Counted from the first letter of the stretch, positions 27,103 through 39,230 are shown. The stretch: DNA of 64,000 nucleotides from Antedon mediterranea (GCF_964355755.1 NC_092678.1:16154922-16218921); one strand, 5' to 3'. A program made the numbers and translations. The notes: generated by a model not told the origin, from the letters alone.

Positions 27103-27877
27103 TTTTGTCAGTATATTACTTTATCGTTGGTATACCTAATTCAAACAAAGCAATAATGAATAAGTTTGCATTTAATAACAATAATTTATATAGCGCCCGT
27201 ATCCACTAAAAGTGCGCAAGGCGCCAGCAACCACATACTGTAGTATCTTAGTGTCTGATTTCTTTTATCCATTAATTACATATGCCTCAGAAGAAAAGGT
27301 GTTATTTTAATGTTTGTATAAATTAAATCAGTTATAATTGTGTACTACAGAGCGACATTTTAAAAATGATATTCCATGATTGCAATAAATAAACATTGCA
27401 ATATTTCACAAAATTTTAAATATGTAAAATCACATTTTATCAAAATACCTGTGTAATCCTACATAATTATGTTTACAGTACAATAGTTATGGGGCGCTTT
27501 AAGTGCAATAATCAGTGTTAGTTTTATGTCTGAGGACCCCAATAGAAATAAGTTTTCTTTTAAACTTTTTTATTCCTCGGGTCATTCTATTAATATTGTT
27601 ATCTTGTGATTTGTATATGTTATTTTTGTCTTTGTAGTTCATGAGTGAACCGAATAAAACTGAACTGATGATGGTGCTAGTTACAATCCGTTATGGATGA
27701 GTAATTTACGATTTACCTAGTTGATAAACGGATATAAATAGAGAGGAAGAGGTCTGTAGGCCTACTCGTCGTATCATTATCAATTGTTTTGAGAAAGCGT
27801 GTGCGACGATGATACACTAGACTTTTGATCATAATTCATGCAGAGAATTTCGTGTATCGGTTATTGATATTCTATAG
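27103..27877. other. Intergenic, upstream of the minus-strand first exon
   Basis: Contains AATTTATATAGCGCC at about 27180, resembling the tail of the tRNA-derived SINE found at 36.5 kb. No promoter motif is clear. Confidence 0.4.
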
Positions 27878-28143
27878 AAGGAAAGAGTATAATACAAGAA
27901 CTAGGCCTATTGTCCGAAGAACTAGGCCTATTGTCCGAAAAACTGAAAGCTCATTTCAAGAGAAGGAAAAGCGGCACACAATATGATATTATTATATATA
28001 AGTTACGAGATGATGTATACAAAGCTTCCTTTGAAATAGATTCACTCTCTGAAATCTCCCTACCCAACGGGCGGCAACATTTGCGTTTTGTGCGTGGCCT
28101 ACTGAGAAGGCGGGTAAACTTTGACCTTGTCGCTATGTGTTAA
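27878..28143 (+). CDS. Candidate terminal exon, unknown protein
   Basis: Open from a possible acceptor (TATTCTATAG, ending 27877) to a TAA at 28141-28143. The reading contains EELGLLSEKLKAHFKRRKSG and ends RRRVNFDLVAMC. There is no ATG near its start, so it needs an upstream exon. A perfect AATAAA (28143-28148) overlaps the stop codon. An 18-bp direct duplication (GAACTAGGCCTATTGTCC) lies at about 27899-27934, inside the frame. Possibly a retroposed or mobile-element fragment; no family recognised. Confidence 0.35.
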
Positions 28144-28148
28144 ATAAA
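28143..28148 (+). terminator. AATAAA overlapping the stop codon of the 27878-28143 frame
   Basis: The hexamer begins on the last base of TAA. Very short 3' UTRs of this kind are unusual in animals, so the signal could be coincidental. Confidence 0.3.
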
Positions 28149-28625
28149 AAGCTCATCTATTCACAATGTCAAGCCTGTATTTTTATACGACATACATTTT
28201 CCATCTGTTTTCTTTCCGTATCAATAATCTGGACATATGAATGGTTAGGCATTAATGAATTATGCACGACTATATCGAATCAAAATGGTTGTGACCAATA
28301 AGGCCTAACGTTAATATTATTGGGTAATTAAACCGACAGAAATATAATTGATTTTGATGACGGAGACACAAAGCAATTCTTTAGAAAGGAAATTGAATAT
28401 AAAGAACGGTACTTATACGTAGTCAAGATGATAATAATAATAAGGCCTAGCCTACTCCGTGTGTTTTAATTATTATTAGTTTATTCTCATCCTACTTCTA
28501 CACTGTTTGTATACTGCCTTGACATCATTTTAAATACCTAATTATAATAGGCCTAGGCCTTTATTTTACTTAATTTGCTTTTTCTATTGTCAATATTTTT
28601 CTTTTTCAATGTGGACATTGGCTTA

Positions 28626-28793
28626 AGATCTGTCTACACGATCAAACTTTATGTGACAAAAATGTGATGAGCCCATATATGGACATGATGATGTCTGGTC
28701 ATATCACAACCATATTTGAGCATATCAATACTGTCCATATTTGGGCACATCACATTTTTGTTGTCAAACTAGTTTTATAGTGTAGACAGCGCT
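28626..28793. mobile_element. MITE family 2 copy (GTCTACAC-ATCAAACT ends), TTA duplication
   Basis: Left AGATCTGTCTACACGATC and right TATAGTGTAGACAGCGCT are inverted, flanked by TTA at 28623-28625 and 28794-28796. The inside holds TGATGAGCCCATATATGGAC and ACATGATGATGTC. Like family 1, it fits a Harbinger-type TTA target. Confidence 0.75.
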
Positions 28794-29063
28794 TTAGATC
28801 TGTGCTCTGCTCACCATCCACGTGTACTATGTGGATACATTGGAAATTAATTGGAATGTTTAGATTATATGACCGTGTAACATTATGCTGCGTCTATGTG
28901 TATTTTAGAAGTTCTACAAATGCATACATTACTAATTTTATAAAAAAAACGACCAAGACAAGAACCAACTTCACAGTGTCAATTACGCCGTGTTGTACAA
29001 GAATATGTTAAGTCTATGCCTTAATTATAATGATTAGGTAGGTTACCATGCCAATAACAAATA

Positions 29064-29159
29064 GTATAGACACGATGATGTCATATCACTACAATATTTG
29101 GACATATCACTACCCACATCACACTTTTGTCCAAAAAATGTTACCGTGTGGACAGAGCT
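29064..29159. mobile_element. MITE family 2 fragment
   Basis: Retains ACGATGATGTCATATCACTA and the right end GTGTGGACAGAGCT followed by TAA; the left end is missing. Sequence 28797-29063 and 29160-29500 shows no feature. Confidence 0.55.
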
Positions 29160-29501
29160 TAAGATTTGTTTAAAGTTTCGAAGACGGTAACGAACGGGCA
29201 GATGAGCTAAATGACAACGGTCATCACTGATTAATCACGGCAGACATCGAGTACCGATATTCTATGGTTTAGATAAAGATGAGTTATAAATATATGGCTT
29301 ACATATAGCAGCTAATTCAGCTGCCATACGAAGCATCAAACTTAACATGTATTGATTTGTTACCATGCTTGAGTTGTCAAATTAATGTTGCACTTTGTAA
29401 TTACGTGTTTTCTTAGAACAGTATTACATTTCAAATTAAAAGGCTGAATAATTATAATAATTTCATATTCGATATATATATATTCAATATACAGTAATAT
29501 A

Positions 29502-29675
29502 AAGACTAATTTACACAGACTAACGGTAACGGTAAGCGGAATACCGCGTGCTTTTCTCACGTAATTCCGTACCGGTTTTCTAACCTGGGCGGGTTTCCGC
29601 TCTCAACCGCCAGTCCGCGCTAAACGTTTTGCTTTTTGTTTAGCGTTACCGCTCACCTGTGTAAATTGGCCTTAA
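29502..29675. mobile_element. Short element with TTTACACAG inverted ends
   Basis: Left AGACTAATTTACACAG and right CTGTGTAAATTGGCCT are inverted; the interior contains GGTAACGGTAAGCGG and GTTTAGCGTTACCGCTCACC, continuing the complementarity. About 170 bp, GC-richer than its surroundings; no coding sequence. Confidence 0.65.
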
Positions 29676-29835
29676 GCCTGATATTTTGAGCACACCACTT
29701 TTATATTTATTGCAGACTTGCGTACACAGGCACGTATAGTTAAGCGTGCTGAGTGTAGATCGGTATCATAACAGATTGCTTACCTGCCATAGTTACATTC
29801 GAAGTGCTCGTGTGATCGTTTAACTCCTATATTTC

Positions 29836-30476
29836 AGATCTCCGATATGTATCTCCAATATATCCGATGTTGCCTATATCCGATATACCTCCGATGGATC
29901 TCCGATATAAACTCCGATGTATCTCCGACATAACCCAGATGTATCTCCGATATAAACTCCGATGTATCTCCAATATAACTCAAATGTATCTTCGATATAA
30001 CTCCGATGTATCTCCGATATAACCCATATTTATTTCCGATATAACTCAGATGTATCTCCGATATAACTCCATGTATCTCCGATATAACTGCGATGTATCT
30101 CCTATATAACTCCGATGTCTCTCTAATATAACTCAGATGTATCTCCGATATAACTCTGATGTATGTATAACTCCGATGTATCTCCGATATAACTCTGATG
30201 TATGTATAACTCCAAATGTATCTCAGATATAACTCCGATATAACTTCGATGTATCTTCGATATAACTGCGATGTATCTCCGATATAACTGCGATGTATCT
30301 CCGATATAACGATGTATCTCCGATATAACTCAGATGTATCTCCGATATAACTCTGATGTATCTCCGATACTAATTCCCATGTATTTCCGATATAACTCCG
30401 ATAGGCGTAACTCCGTATCTAGATAACTCCAATATTTCTTAGATAAAACTCCGATGTATTTCCGCTATATCTTCGA
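29836..30476 (+). repeat. ~22-bp CTCCGATGTATCTCCGATATAA minisatellite
   Basis: About 25-28 diverged units built from GATGTATCTCCGATATAACT with substitutions and small indels. Half-units (CTCCGAT) suggest an 11-bp ancestor. No coding role seen. Confidence 0.9.
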
Positions 30477-30488
30477 GATTTCAACATA

Positions 30489-30654
30489 CACAAAATATTA
30501 ACACTGGCTTGATAGGCTATAGCTATCAGAGTTAACATGTTTCATTCTGTAACGCAGTGTTCTGTGTTCAAACGTGTGGGTACACCCTGCCAGTGTTGTT
30601 AACTCCGATAGCGTTAGCTGTACCCATCAAGCCGATACGTGTTAATATTTTGTG
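30489..30654. mobile_element. MITE-like element with ~28-bp inverted ends
   Basis: Left CACAAAATATTAACACTGGC and right GATACGTGTTAATATTTTGTG are inverted, 166 bp overall. It abuts the minisatellite. A second internal pair (GGCTATAGCTATCAGAGTTAAC / GTTAACTCCGATAGCGTTAGC) continues the foldback. Confidence 0.7.
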
Positions 30655-31616
30655 AAAATATATTGAATTTTACTAAACTTTGCAGAGTCGAATAACAATA
30701 AGTAACACGATTTAAGGTGACGATTTTTGGTGGGGTAAGGGGATGTCTCCCCTAAATTAGAAGGGGATTCAAGGTGTCCCTTTGACGTCAATCCCATTAA
30801 AATATGTTTAAGCAGCAACTTATCATAGGCCTACAAGGTTTAACCACACAGTAGTAGGCCTACAGAGTAAATGTCTCAGGCCTCATGCTAATATGTTACA
30901 GTATTATGAAGTATTTTTAGTGGGGCGATACTCTTGCTATCATGGCCTAGGCCTACTATCCGAACTCATCTAACAGTACACTGATTAGCCACATACTTTG
31001 ATAGTGTTAATTATTACGCTTTGTACGGTTGTTTTGATGACCGAAGAAATTCCTCTATCCCGGGTAGATATAATTAAACATTATCCTAGCTAGAGATTCA
31101 AGTCATATGTTACCTATTTGAACAGATCACTCACCGTGAAGGTCAGTGCTAGTGAGTAGGCCTCTACTACGACGTGTTTACTTATTGAATATTGTACCCG
31201 ACTCCGGGCCTAACTTAAAATAAGCAAATGGGATGCGCTGGCTGGATATTAAAAATAAAAGGCTCATGTATTTAGCATTATAATTACCATTAAAGCGTTC
31301 TATAAAGTATATAAAATTAGTACTTACAGAAGGATAGTATTGAGAAAAATGAACTTCCGTATAAACACGTTTCGGTATTCTGCTACAGTACACTGGGAGG
31401 TGTATTTAGCGAATACAAAAGACTAAGCCGCCGTAGCAACGACCTTTGTTAGCGTGTTGTTAAGGTAGGGGAATCAATAAATAATGAATAAAGTATAAAC
31501 AATCAGTTTATTAATAGTGTGTACACGTATTTCTATTTTAAATTGTTTACAGTCATAATAATTAATAAAACTCTATACAATTTCACATAATAAAAGAAAA
31601 TAAAACAAACTTTTAA
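30655..31616. other. Intergenic, nothing recognised
   Basis: Contains several TAGGCCTA palindromes; no gene or repeat that I can support. Confidence 0.5.
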
Positions 31617-32560
31617 AATGGAGGCCCAAAAAAAGGAAGGCCCCAAATGTTAGGCCCCAAAATAGAGCCCCCAAAATGGAGGCCCCAAAATGTAGGCCCC
31701 AAAATTGAGGATGTAGGTCCCAAAATATAGGTCCAAAAATGGAGGCCCCAAAATGTAGGCCCCAAAATTGAGGATGTAGGTCCCAAAATATAGGTCCAAA
31801 AATGGAGGCCCCAAAATGTAGGCCCCAAAATTGAGGATGTAGGTCCCAAAATATAGGTCCAAAAATGGAGGCCCCAAAATGTAGGCCCCAAAATTGAGGA
31901 TGTAGGTCCCAAAATATAGGTCCAAAAATGGAGGCCCCAAAATGTAGGCCCCAAAATTGAGGATGTAGGTCCCAAAATATAGGTCCAAAAATGGAGGCCC
32001 CAAAATGTAGGCCCCAAAATTGAGGATGTAGGTCCCAAAATATAGGTCCAAAAATGGAGGCCCCAAAATGTAGGCCCCAAAATTGAGGATGTAGGTCCCA
32101 AAATATAGGTCCAAAAATGGAGGCCCCAAAATGTAGGCCCCAAAATTGAGGATGTAGGTCCCAAAATATAGGTCCAAAAATGGAGGCCCCAAAATGTATG
32201 GCCCAAAATTGAGGATGTAGGTCCCAAAATATAGGTCCAAAAATGGAGGCCCCAAAATGTATGGCCCAAAATTGAGGATGTAGGTCCCAAAATATAGGTC
32301 CAAAAATGGAGGCCCCAAAATGTATGGCCCAAAATTGAGGATGTAGGTCCCAAAATATAGGTCCAAAAATGGAGGCCCCAAAATGTATGGCCCAAAATTG
32401 AGGATGTAGGTCCCAAAATATAGGTCCAAAAATGGAGGCCCCAAAATGTATGGCCCAAAATGTAGGCCTCAAAATATAGGCCCCAAATAGTCCCCAAAAT
32501 GTAGGGCCTCGAAATGTAGACCTCCTAAAATAAAATGGAGGCCCCAAAACGTAGGCCTCA
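31617..32560. repeat. 63-bp minisatellite, about 12 units plus degenerate ends
   Basis: The period is exactly 63 bp (for example ATGTAGGTCC at 31711 and 31774). Each unit contains AATGGAGGCCCCAAAATGTA, AATTGAGGATGTAGGTCCC and AAATATAGGTCC. Left-hand units read GTAGGCCCC and right-hand units GTATGGCCC, in two separate blocks. As 63 is divisible by three and the unit lacks minus-strand stops, all three minus frames stay open (up to 324 codons); these are not genes. Confidence 0.95.
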
Positions 32561-32804
32561 AAGTGATCAAGGCCCTATTTTAATGGAATGCCGTTTACGT
32601 AATGTTTGACAGAATTCAATTGTATACGTGATGTATGGAATTGTATCGGTTATAATTGCATCGACAAAATAGATCTAATTAGATTCATAAAATGTATTAA
32701 ATACACTAAAACAATCTTTCTGTTTCCATGGTATTAAACATAATTATTATTACTGAATATCATAAATAAAGATGTAGAAATGAATGGACGTACAACATCT
32801 CTAA

Positions 32805-32996
32805 AGCTTGGTTCCAACTAGAACGCAACGCAGCGACGTACGTATCGACGCAAAGTGTTGTATTGCGTAATCACAATTAGTGCGAACCGACGACGCAATT
32901 GATTTCACAACAGATGGGGCAAACACAATTATTAGAAGGGCAATAGCTTACGTTGCATAGATTGCGTTACGTTGCGTCGCTAGTGGGAACCAAGCT
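32805..32996. mobile_element. MITE family 1 copy
   Basis: AGCTTGGTTCCAACTAG and CTAGTGGGAACCAAGCT ends, with GAACGCAACGCAGCGACG inside. Flanks read TAA on the left and TTA on the right, so the duplication is imperfect or has mutated. Sequence 32561-32804 before it is featureless. Confidence 0.7.
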
Positions 32997-33409
32997 TTAG
33001 TCCTAATGAAGTAGTTAATAGCCCTAATGAAAGTAAATACGTGCATTTGAAAGCAATTTAAATTTTGTATTCGACTGGCCTCTCGTGCGACAGTGCGAAA
33101 GACCAATTTTCACAACAGTAATTAAACTTTTCAAATAAAAGTTTCTATTGGTTACAGCACATTCCCCTACCGTCTAGTTTTACTAATAGCTGCTCCTTTT
33201 GTATATTTTGTGTTAATTAAAACTATTCGTATTGTGTTTATTGTATTTTTTCCTATTACATTCACAATATGAAAACAATAATTAATACAACTGTTCCCTT
33301 TTAAATGTACCACAGTAGTAAGCTTAAATTGTTGATTTTAAGAAAAGTATTTGATTATTTTTATGGATGTTATTTAAATATATTGTTTATCGAACGATTT
33401 TTTCACAAA

Positions 33410-33500
33410 TTCAATCCATACATTCAATCCATACATTCAATCCAAACATTCAATCCAAACATTCAATCCAAACATTCAATCCAAACATTCAATCCAAACG
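33410..33500 (+). repeat. 13-bp tandem repeat ATTCAATCCAWAC
   Basis: About seven units of ATTCAATCCATAC or ATTCAATCCAAAC. The short open frames through it are a by-product. Confidence 0.9.
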
Positions 33501-33884
33501 CGAAGAAGTAAGACCGACATACACATTTAGTACGCGTGTAATTTCCGGTCTTTTTTCACACAAATTCTTCTTCACAGTTTACGGGCGCGTCACGCGCGTG
33601 GTGACACGCGGGAGAATGGTGATGGATTTCGTGTAAGTAGGCTATACTTAAAATGATGCAATAATATTATGTTGGAAAAGAGACAGTGTATTTCAGGATG
33701 ATAAAGCGGTCTGTAGCCATCAAAGTCAGCATAAAATCAAACGGCACGCACGAGACATACTGCCTACCATGCGTTTAAAATTTGTTTCTGACGTCCTAAT
33801 GTACATCGTTTAGTCTAGTTATACGCTTTCAGCAAAACAGAATCCTGACAGGAATTTGATGGCTGATATATATAATAATCAACC
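33501..33884. other. CpG-rich patch and AT-rich flank, no gene
   Basis: The stretch 33585-33620 is CpG-rich (GGGCGCGTCACGCGCGTGG), and a GTAAGT donor-like site lies at 33633. Together they could mark a 5' exon, but no coding continuation was found. Confidence 0.3.
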
Positions 33885-34228
33885 AGTATATAGCGCTTAT
33901 TGTGCATGACAGCCATAAGGGCCTTTACCTGCCCTGGTTATACATTTATTCAGTAAAAAGTAACTATACTATGATAATTATTGAGGACGATATTCAGTTT
34001 TAAAAACGGTACCATTGCCTCGCGTGTAACACGCGTGTAATTATATTAATACTCAACTAGTATATAGCGCTTATTGTGCATGACAGCTTTAAGGGCCTTT
34101 ACCTGCCCCTGCCCTGGTTATTCAGTAAAAAGTAACTATACTATATATGAGATAGATATTGAGTACGATATGCAGTTCTAAAAAACAGTTACCACCGCCT
34201 CGCGTGTAACACGCGTGTAATGATATTC
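33885..34228 (+). repeat. Tandem duplication, ~174-bp unit, two copies
   Basis: AGTATATAGCGCTTATTGTG starts at 33885 and 34059. Both copies contain AAGGGCCTTTACCTGCC, TCAGTAAAAAGTAACTATAC and end CGCGTGTAACACGCGTGTAA, itself a CGCGTGTaACACGCG palindrome. Confidence 0.9.
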
Positions 34229-34491
34229 GCATATTATCGTATTTAGATGATAGAACAGATGTAAAGAGTGTATGATATGGAAGGACGTGACTGTTGTTGG
34301 CATGATTCATAAAACAGCACCATGGTTTCTTGTTGCGAGACGTGATAGGCCTACCGCAAAAGTCGGCTGATGCAGCCTCTACCTACCAGCAGCTGATCTT
34401 AATAGGCGTACAGATTTAGTGCAAGCTTTAGGTGTAACCCTCAAATCGACACTCAAAAAACAAACGCAAATATTATGTGATCGTGTGTCTA

Positions 34492-34550
34492 CAGCTCACT
34501 ATGTCTGTCGGTTGGTTGGTCGGTCGGTAGGTTGGTCGGTCAGCTAACTC
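34492..34550 (+). repeat. GTTGGTCGGTCGG microsatellite after a CTCACTATGTC head
   Basis: GCTCACTATGTCTGTCGGTT resembles the TATAGTTCACTATGTCGGTC block of the element at 6292-7050, so this is probably a relic of that family. Confidence 0.5.
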
Positions 34551-34608
34551 AAATCTGAACACCCGACTGCAGCCATGTGTATGGCCTTGTTACCGTAAAA
34601 CTCTGTCT

Positions 34609-34775
34609 ACACTAGTTTGACAAAAAAATGTGATGTGCCCATGGACACGATGATGTCGTATCACTACCATATTTTGGCATATCACTACCATATTTGGTCA
34701 TATCACTACCATATTTGGGCATATCACTACCATATTTGGTCATATCACACTTTTTTTGTAAAACTAGTTATACTG
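34609..34775. mobile_element. MITE family 2 copy with internal ~20-bp repeats
   Basis: Left CTCTGTCTACACTAGTTTGA. The interior repeats CATATCACTACCATATTTGG about four times in tandem. The right end AAACTAGTTATACTGTAT is degraded. Confidence 0.6.
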
Positions 34776-35082
34776 TATCGATTATTGATTGCTGAAATTA
34801 TTGTGAACTTACATACGCAGTAAATATTCATAATTCAATAAATAATAAATGACAAACTATTTTGTAAGTTACTAAATAATAAATGAGAGATTTAAAAGAC
34901 ATACAAATTTAGCTATAACGGTCAAAGCTAAAAGACTCGTAATCTTACTTTGAAATTGCTAGTGTAATCCGAGAATTTGTTTTTTTATTCCCTTTATTTT
35001 CATTTCTTTTAGGAACTCACATCGATAGAGGTGTTAAGTTAAAATAAATATAAAGCTTTGTAGGCCGGCCGGCCGGCCTCCT

Positions 35083-35291
35083 ATGCCGCAGAGATTATGT
35101 ATACATATTACAGTAGGCCTACTGATGGTATTTGTCGCAGCCAGACATAAGATCAAAGGACTATTACGAGTTCTTATGTTTGCAAGGCGAGCTCTGTTTC
35201 CTGTTATTGCCTTCTTTAACGTAACGCGTTTTGCCGTATCAGTTAGCATTATCGTAATAGGCTTTGTAACGGTTTCTCAGTGTCAAAAGGT
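35083..35291 (+). CDS. Weak candidate exon, hydrophobic
   Basis: Open from an ATG at 35083; encodes GLLMVFVAARHK, ALFPVIAFFNVTRF and SIIVIGFVTVSQCQK, then a GTAATA donor-like site at 35290-35295. It could be a signal or membrane exon, but no partner exon or family was found and AT-rich DNA gives such frames by chance. Confidence 0.2.
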
Positions 35292-35689
35292 AATATTTTA
35301 ATACATTTGAAACGTTTCAACGGAAGATAAATGGTATTTATACGCCTACTGCAAAGTATCGATGGATTATAAAACGCTTAACTTCTAACTTATTCAGTTC
35401 ATGATTCTCATGAGGAATATTTGTAAGATATAATGCAAGGCAAGAAGATAAAAACATTGTTGTTGCAATCGGACGACCTGTGAGAGGACGTAGATATGCC
35501 TATACAGATATGAGAGATATAGACAAACGGGCCTGGGTTGCGGTCCGGGTTCCTGCTTAATTCTGGTTCCACCACTACCGTCAAAACAGTATGGATAACA
35601 TTATAACATTGTTTATTATATTACAGGGCACATGATTATTACATAATGATGTATCTTATGAAATTAAAATTGAATAGTATGGAATAGAA

Positions 35690-35770
35690 TGAACAAACGA
35701 ACGAACAGACGAACAAATGAACGAACGAACGAACGAACGAACGAACGAACGAATGAATAAATAAATAACT
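35690..35770. repeat. AACG tetranucleotide microsatellite
   Basis: GAACGAACGAACG runs, grading into GAATGAATAAATA. The Ser/Phe/Arg-rich minus frames across it are artefacts. Confidence 0.9.
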
Positions 35771-36196
35771 GAATGAATAAATGACTGAAAGAATGAAGAA
35801 AAAAAAATGAAAGACACCAATGAAACAAATAATGACACAAATGAAATAAATGAAAAAATTACCGGACCGATGAATGGACGAACGAATGAATGGCATCCGC
35901 TAAACAAAACGAAGGAAAACTCACTAGAAAGCTTCGTGGCACTGTGTACAACTATATCGACCGTCTGATATTACACAATATAGGCCTGTAAAGTCAAGAA
36001 AATTATGAACATATACGTATATATAGGGAAAGGTCTGATGTACGTTTCTATCACGAATAAGGTACTGTGTGCTACGGCATGGCCTACCGTCTCTACAACG
36101 TGATTTAAAAAAAATGAAAATCACAAGAGTTATCATTAAGGTGACGCAGTCTTTTACTGGTTTTCGTCCACAACCCGGGCAATAAACACTACCTTA

Positions 36197-36348
36197 GGCT
36201 CTGTCTACACTATCAAACTGTATGTGAAAAAAGATGTGATGTGCCCATAATTTTAAGGACATGATGATGTCATATCATATTCTGACAAATCACAACCATA
36301 TTTGGGCACACTTCTTTGTCAAACTAGCTTGATAGTGTAAACAGAGCT
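36197..36348. mobile_element. MITE family 2 copy with TTA duplication
   Basis: Left GGCTCTGTCTACACTATC and right GATAGTGTAAACAGAGCT, flanked by TTA at 36194-36196 and 36349-36351. The clearest copy for defining the ends of this family. Confidence 0.8.
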
Positions 36349-36429
36349 TTAAAATTGTTCATATGGAAGCACAGGGGATTCGTCCCTTTTATCCCCGCCA
36401 GCCTGAACCAGCACACAACACTTCCTCTA

Positions 36430-36447
36430 GCCATGGATAAAACCAGG
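36430..36447 (+). other. Possible tiny first coding exon
   Basis: ATGGATAAAACCAG|GTAAGAG combines a start codon and a strong donor after CCTCTAGCC. No downstream exon was recognised, so this is only a splice-signal observation. Confidence 0.15.
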
Positions 36448-36499
36448 TAAGAGTTAAATTAAAATTATGATTGTAATTTAACTTTAACTTTTATTGTGG

Positions 36500-36775
36500 G
36501 CGTGTGGCGCTGTGTGCTGGACGTTCGACTACTGATCGTTAGACCGAGGTTCGAATCCAACTCTCGCCGCATTGCTTGTATCCTTAGGAAAGATACTTTA
36601 CTTACGTTTGCCTCTCTCCACCCAGGTGTATATAATTAGGTTAGATCAAGACACAACTTTGCGCTGATTACTATCTGCATATATGGGAGTATGTTTCAAT
36701 AGGTAATAATGTTCAGCGCATTGAGAGCTTGCTTATATGCGCTATATAAGAATGAACTATTATTATTATTATTAT
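36500..36775 (+). mobile_element. tRNA-derived SINE, intact-looking copy with ATT tail
   Basis: Head GTGGCGCTGTGTGCTGGACG plus GAGGTTCGAATCC matches boxes A and B of RNA polymerase III. Then CCTTAGGAAAGATACTTTAC, CCACCCAGGTGTATATAATT, GCGCTATATAAGAATGAACT and an (ATT)n tail. This body is familiar from tRNA SINEs of marine invertebrates (established knowledge, from memory). Confidence 0.75.
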
Positions 36776-38270
36776 TTATCTATCCAACCCTCAGTCGATT
36801 AATGGAGTCCGGTCCTTTCCTTAGAGATCATAATTTGGAAAAGAAACCACATCTCTTAAAACGTAAACTATGCATATATAGGCTATTTTGTGAAGAAATC
36901 AAGTTAGACGTTCTATTAACACTTGACGATATTAACTCATCACATGTATAGAATTCCTTGCCATACATAATGGTAAGTAAAAGCGTTTCCACTTTACGAA
37001 TAATATATGAGAAGAATATCCATTAGAAATTGACTATGATTGTCGGATAATTTTCATTATTTTACCTTACCGACGAAATAATGCAATAATGCAATATATC
37101 ATACTTAAAGGTACGGTGGATAAATGAAAGCAGCAACGAATCATCTTTTAAAGCGAATTGAATAATGAAAACTCTGATGCAAATTAGTTACGCGCTATGT
37201 AAATTAAGTTTCTACGCGCATTGCAACCAATCACAAGACGTTTTAGGATATTTATGATGAACAGTTTAAATAGACATGTAAACATGCTTCTTTGCTTTAA
37301 GGATAAAGGCGGATATGAATCACGTGATTGAACCAAAAACAAATTACTACAAAATTAGTACACAACTGATTACAACCATGTGTATAAAACTCTGTGTAGG
37401 TGTAGGCATGGCCTATGTTTAAACATCACGTCACAATGCACTTACGAATGATATGTTTTAATGGCCGTGAAGTAATATGCACTACACTTACGAATGCTTC
37501 CTTAACATTATTATACATTAAATTTGAAGTGATGGATTTGAGTGGATCAAAACAGATAACAGATGCATTGAAATGACACCATTAATGTTCAATGCATGCA
37601 TAATGCTAATTTCTCTGGGGATGAATTTGCAAAATGTCCCAGATACAAAAACGACAAGAAGTGAAAATGTACATCATCATGATGTCGTAATATCATGTTG
37701 CGCATTATTACCAGTTAGGCAAAAACAATATATATGTACTGTACGTGAATTTCTCCAGATTTTCGAGTCGAAATTTAGTTTTAAAGACAAAAACAATACA
37801 ATCCGATAAAAGCGTTTTCTTGAAGTAGAAAATGTCTAAGGTAGTGATTCATTTGTTAATGTTTTAAAGAGTTTCTGCAGTTTATTTCAAAATGGTAGCA
37901 TACATCATATCATGTTGATGACATATTACAATAAAACATAAAATAATAATTAATAAATAATTAATAATTAAATAATAAAAAGCACGTCCTCCCTCCACTG
38001 AAATGTATTCATTGTTGACGCTTAGCAAGAAGTAGGCATATGCATGGAAACAACTCGGAGGCAAATACAGGTGACTCTGCCCGAGGAGCCTGCACCATTT
38101 GAAAGATAAAAACAAAAAATAGGCTTCTAATCGTTTTTCAGAAAAGACGAAGATGAAGGACGATGGTTGAATTACAGTCGTATCTTGGGCGTTTATGTAA
38201 AGTGAAACTATTTGGTTTGATTGTGTCATATTTGGCCGGTCATACACTTGCATGTAGTAGCTTAAGCTTG
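36776..38270. other. Intergenic, nothing firm
   Basis: Short open frames at 37573-37809 and 37882-38253 have no splice context or domain. AT-rich throughout. Confidence 0.4.
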
Positions 38271-38274
38271 GTTC

Positions 38275-38404
38275 CCACTAGGACGCAACGCAACCGAATC
38301 CGACCAATGACAAGCAACAGTTTGGATAATCCATCACTTGTAATTGGCCAAGTTACGTACGTTGCGCTTACGCTCTTGCGTTGCGTCCTAGTGGGAACCA
38401 AGCT
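38275..38404. mobile_element. MITE family 1 copy with TTA duplication
   Basis: AGCTTGGTTCCCACTAGG and CCTAGTGGGAACCAAGCT are perfect inverted ends, flanked by TTA at 38272-38274 and 38405-38407. At 130 bp it is the shortest complete copy. Confidence 0.82.
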
Positions 38405-38407
38405 TTA

Positions 38408-39230
38408 AGCAAACTCGGTATACATTGCTAGGCCTATCTGATCATCGATCTGATAAACTCAGTCATACTCATCAGAACCGGACTTGTCAGCATGTCGTAA
38501 CATTATTATTATAATAGAAGCTGTTATCCATTTTATAGGACGGCGATGGAAGTACTGACCGGACAACCTTCAGTTAATTGCAATTCTCAGCTCGTTTTAC
38601 ATGATTTGGAAGCCAATTAAAACAGAGAAGCGCGCGTGGTGTTGTCTTACAGTTCGATAATAACATATGTACTTCTGTTTTATTCGTTCTTGTTTAGTTT
38701 CAAAACATAAGATTTAGTCGGCAATTATGAGAGAATGTACAACGCTGTATTTGCTTTCGGATAAGCTATGCTACCATTGAATGTATTGATAACGTAGGAA
38801 AAATACCTATTAGATACGAAGGGTGCAGAGAATAGAAATCGAAACATTTTTTATAAAACTATAAATTTAAAATGATGGAATTGAGAATTTTCAAGAAGAA
38901 TTAACATAATATGCCCTTATTTTAATTTCGATAATAATTAATTAAATCATCTTTGAATTACACAAAATCGTTAGAACCAAATGTGTACAAACAGTATAAC
39001 TTTATTTGGTGCTAAAAAGAAACCTGAGCTGCACTGACGAGATCTAATAAGATCGAAACAGTACCGTCTGCAGATTGGTTAACAATTACATATGAACCTT
39101 TTTCTAAAAGAAAAACAATATAAAAATTGCAATTATTTATAATTTTGAAAGATGCTTAATGTTCCGTCCAGCGGATAAAAAATCTTCAATAGAAAAGAAA
39201 ACTTATTAAAAATATGGATCTTAAGAAATA
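38408..39230. other. Intergenic, nothing recognised
   Basis: AT-rich unique sequence. Confidence 0.5.

Noticed and set aside
31573-32547. Three overlapping minus-strand frames of 264-324 codons rich in Phe/Trp/Gly/Pro
   Set aside because: All arise from the 63-bp minisatellite, a multiple of three with no stops; all three frames are equally open, as expected for non-coding repeat DNA.
35639-35907. Ser/Phe-rich minus frames
   Set aside because: Generated by the AACG/AATG tetranucleotide repeat.
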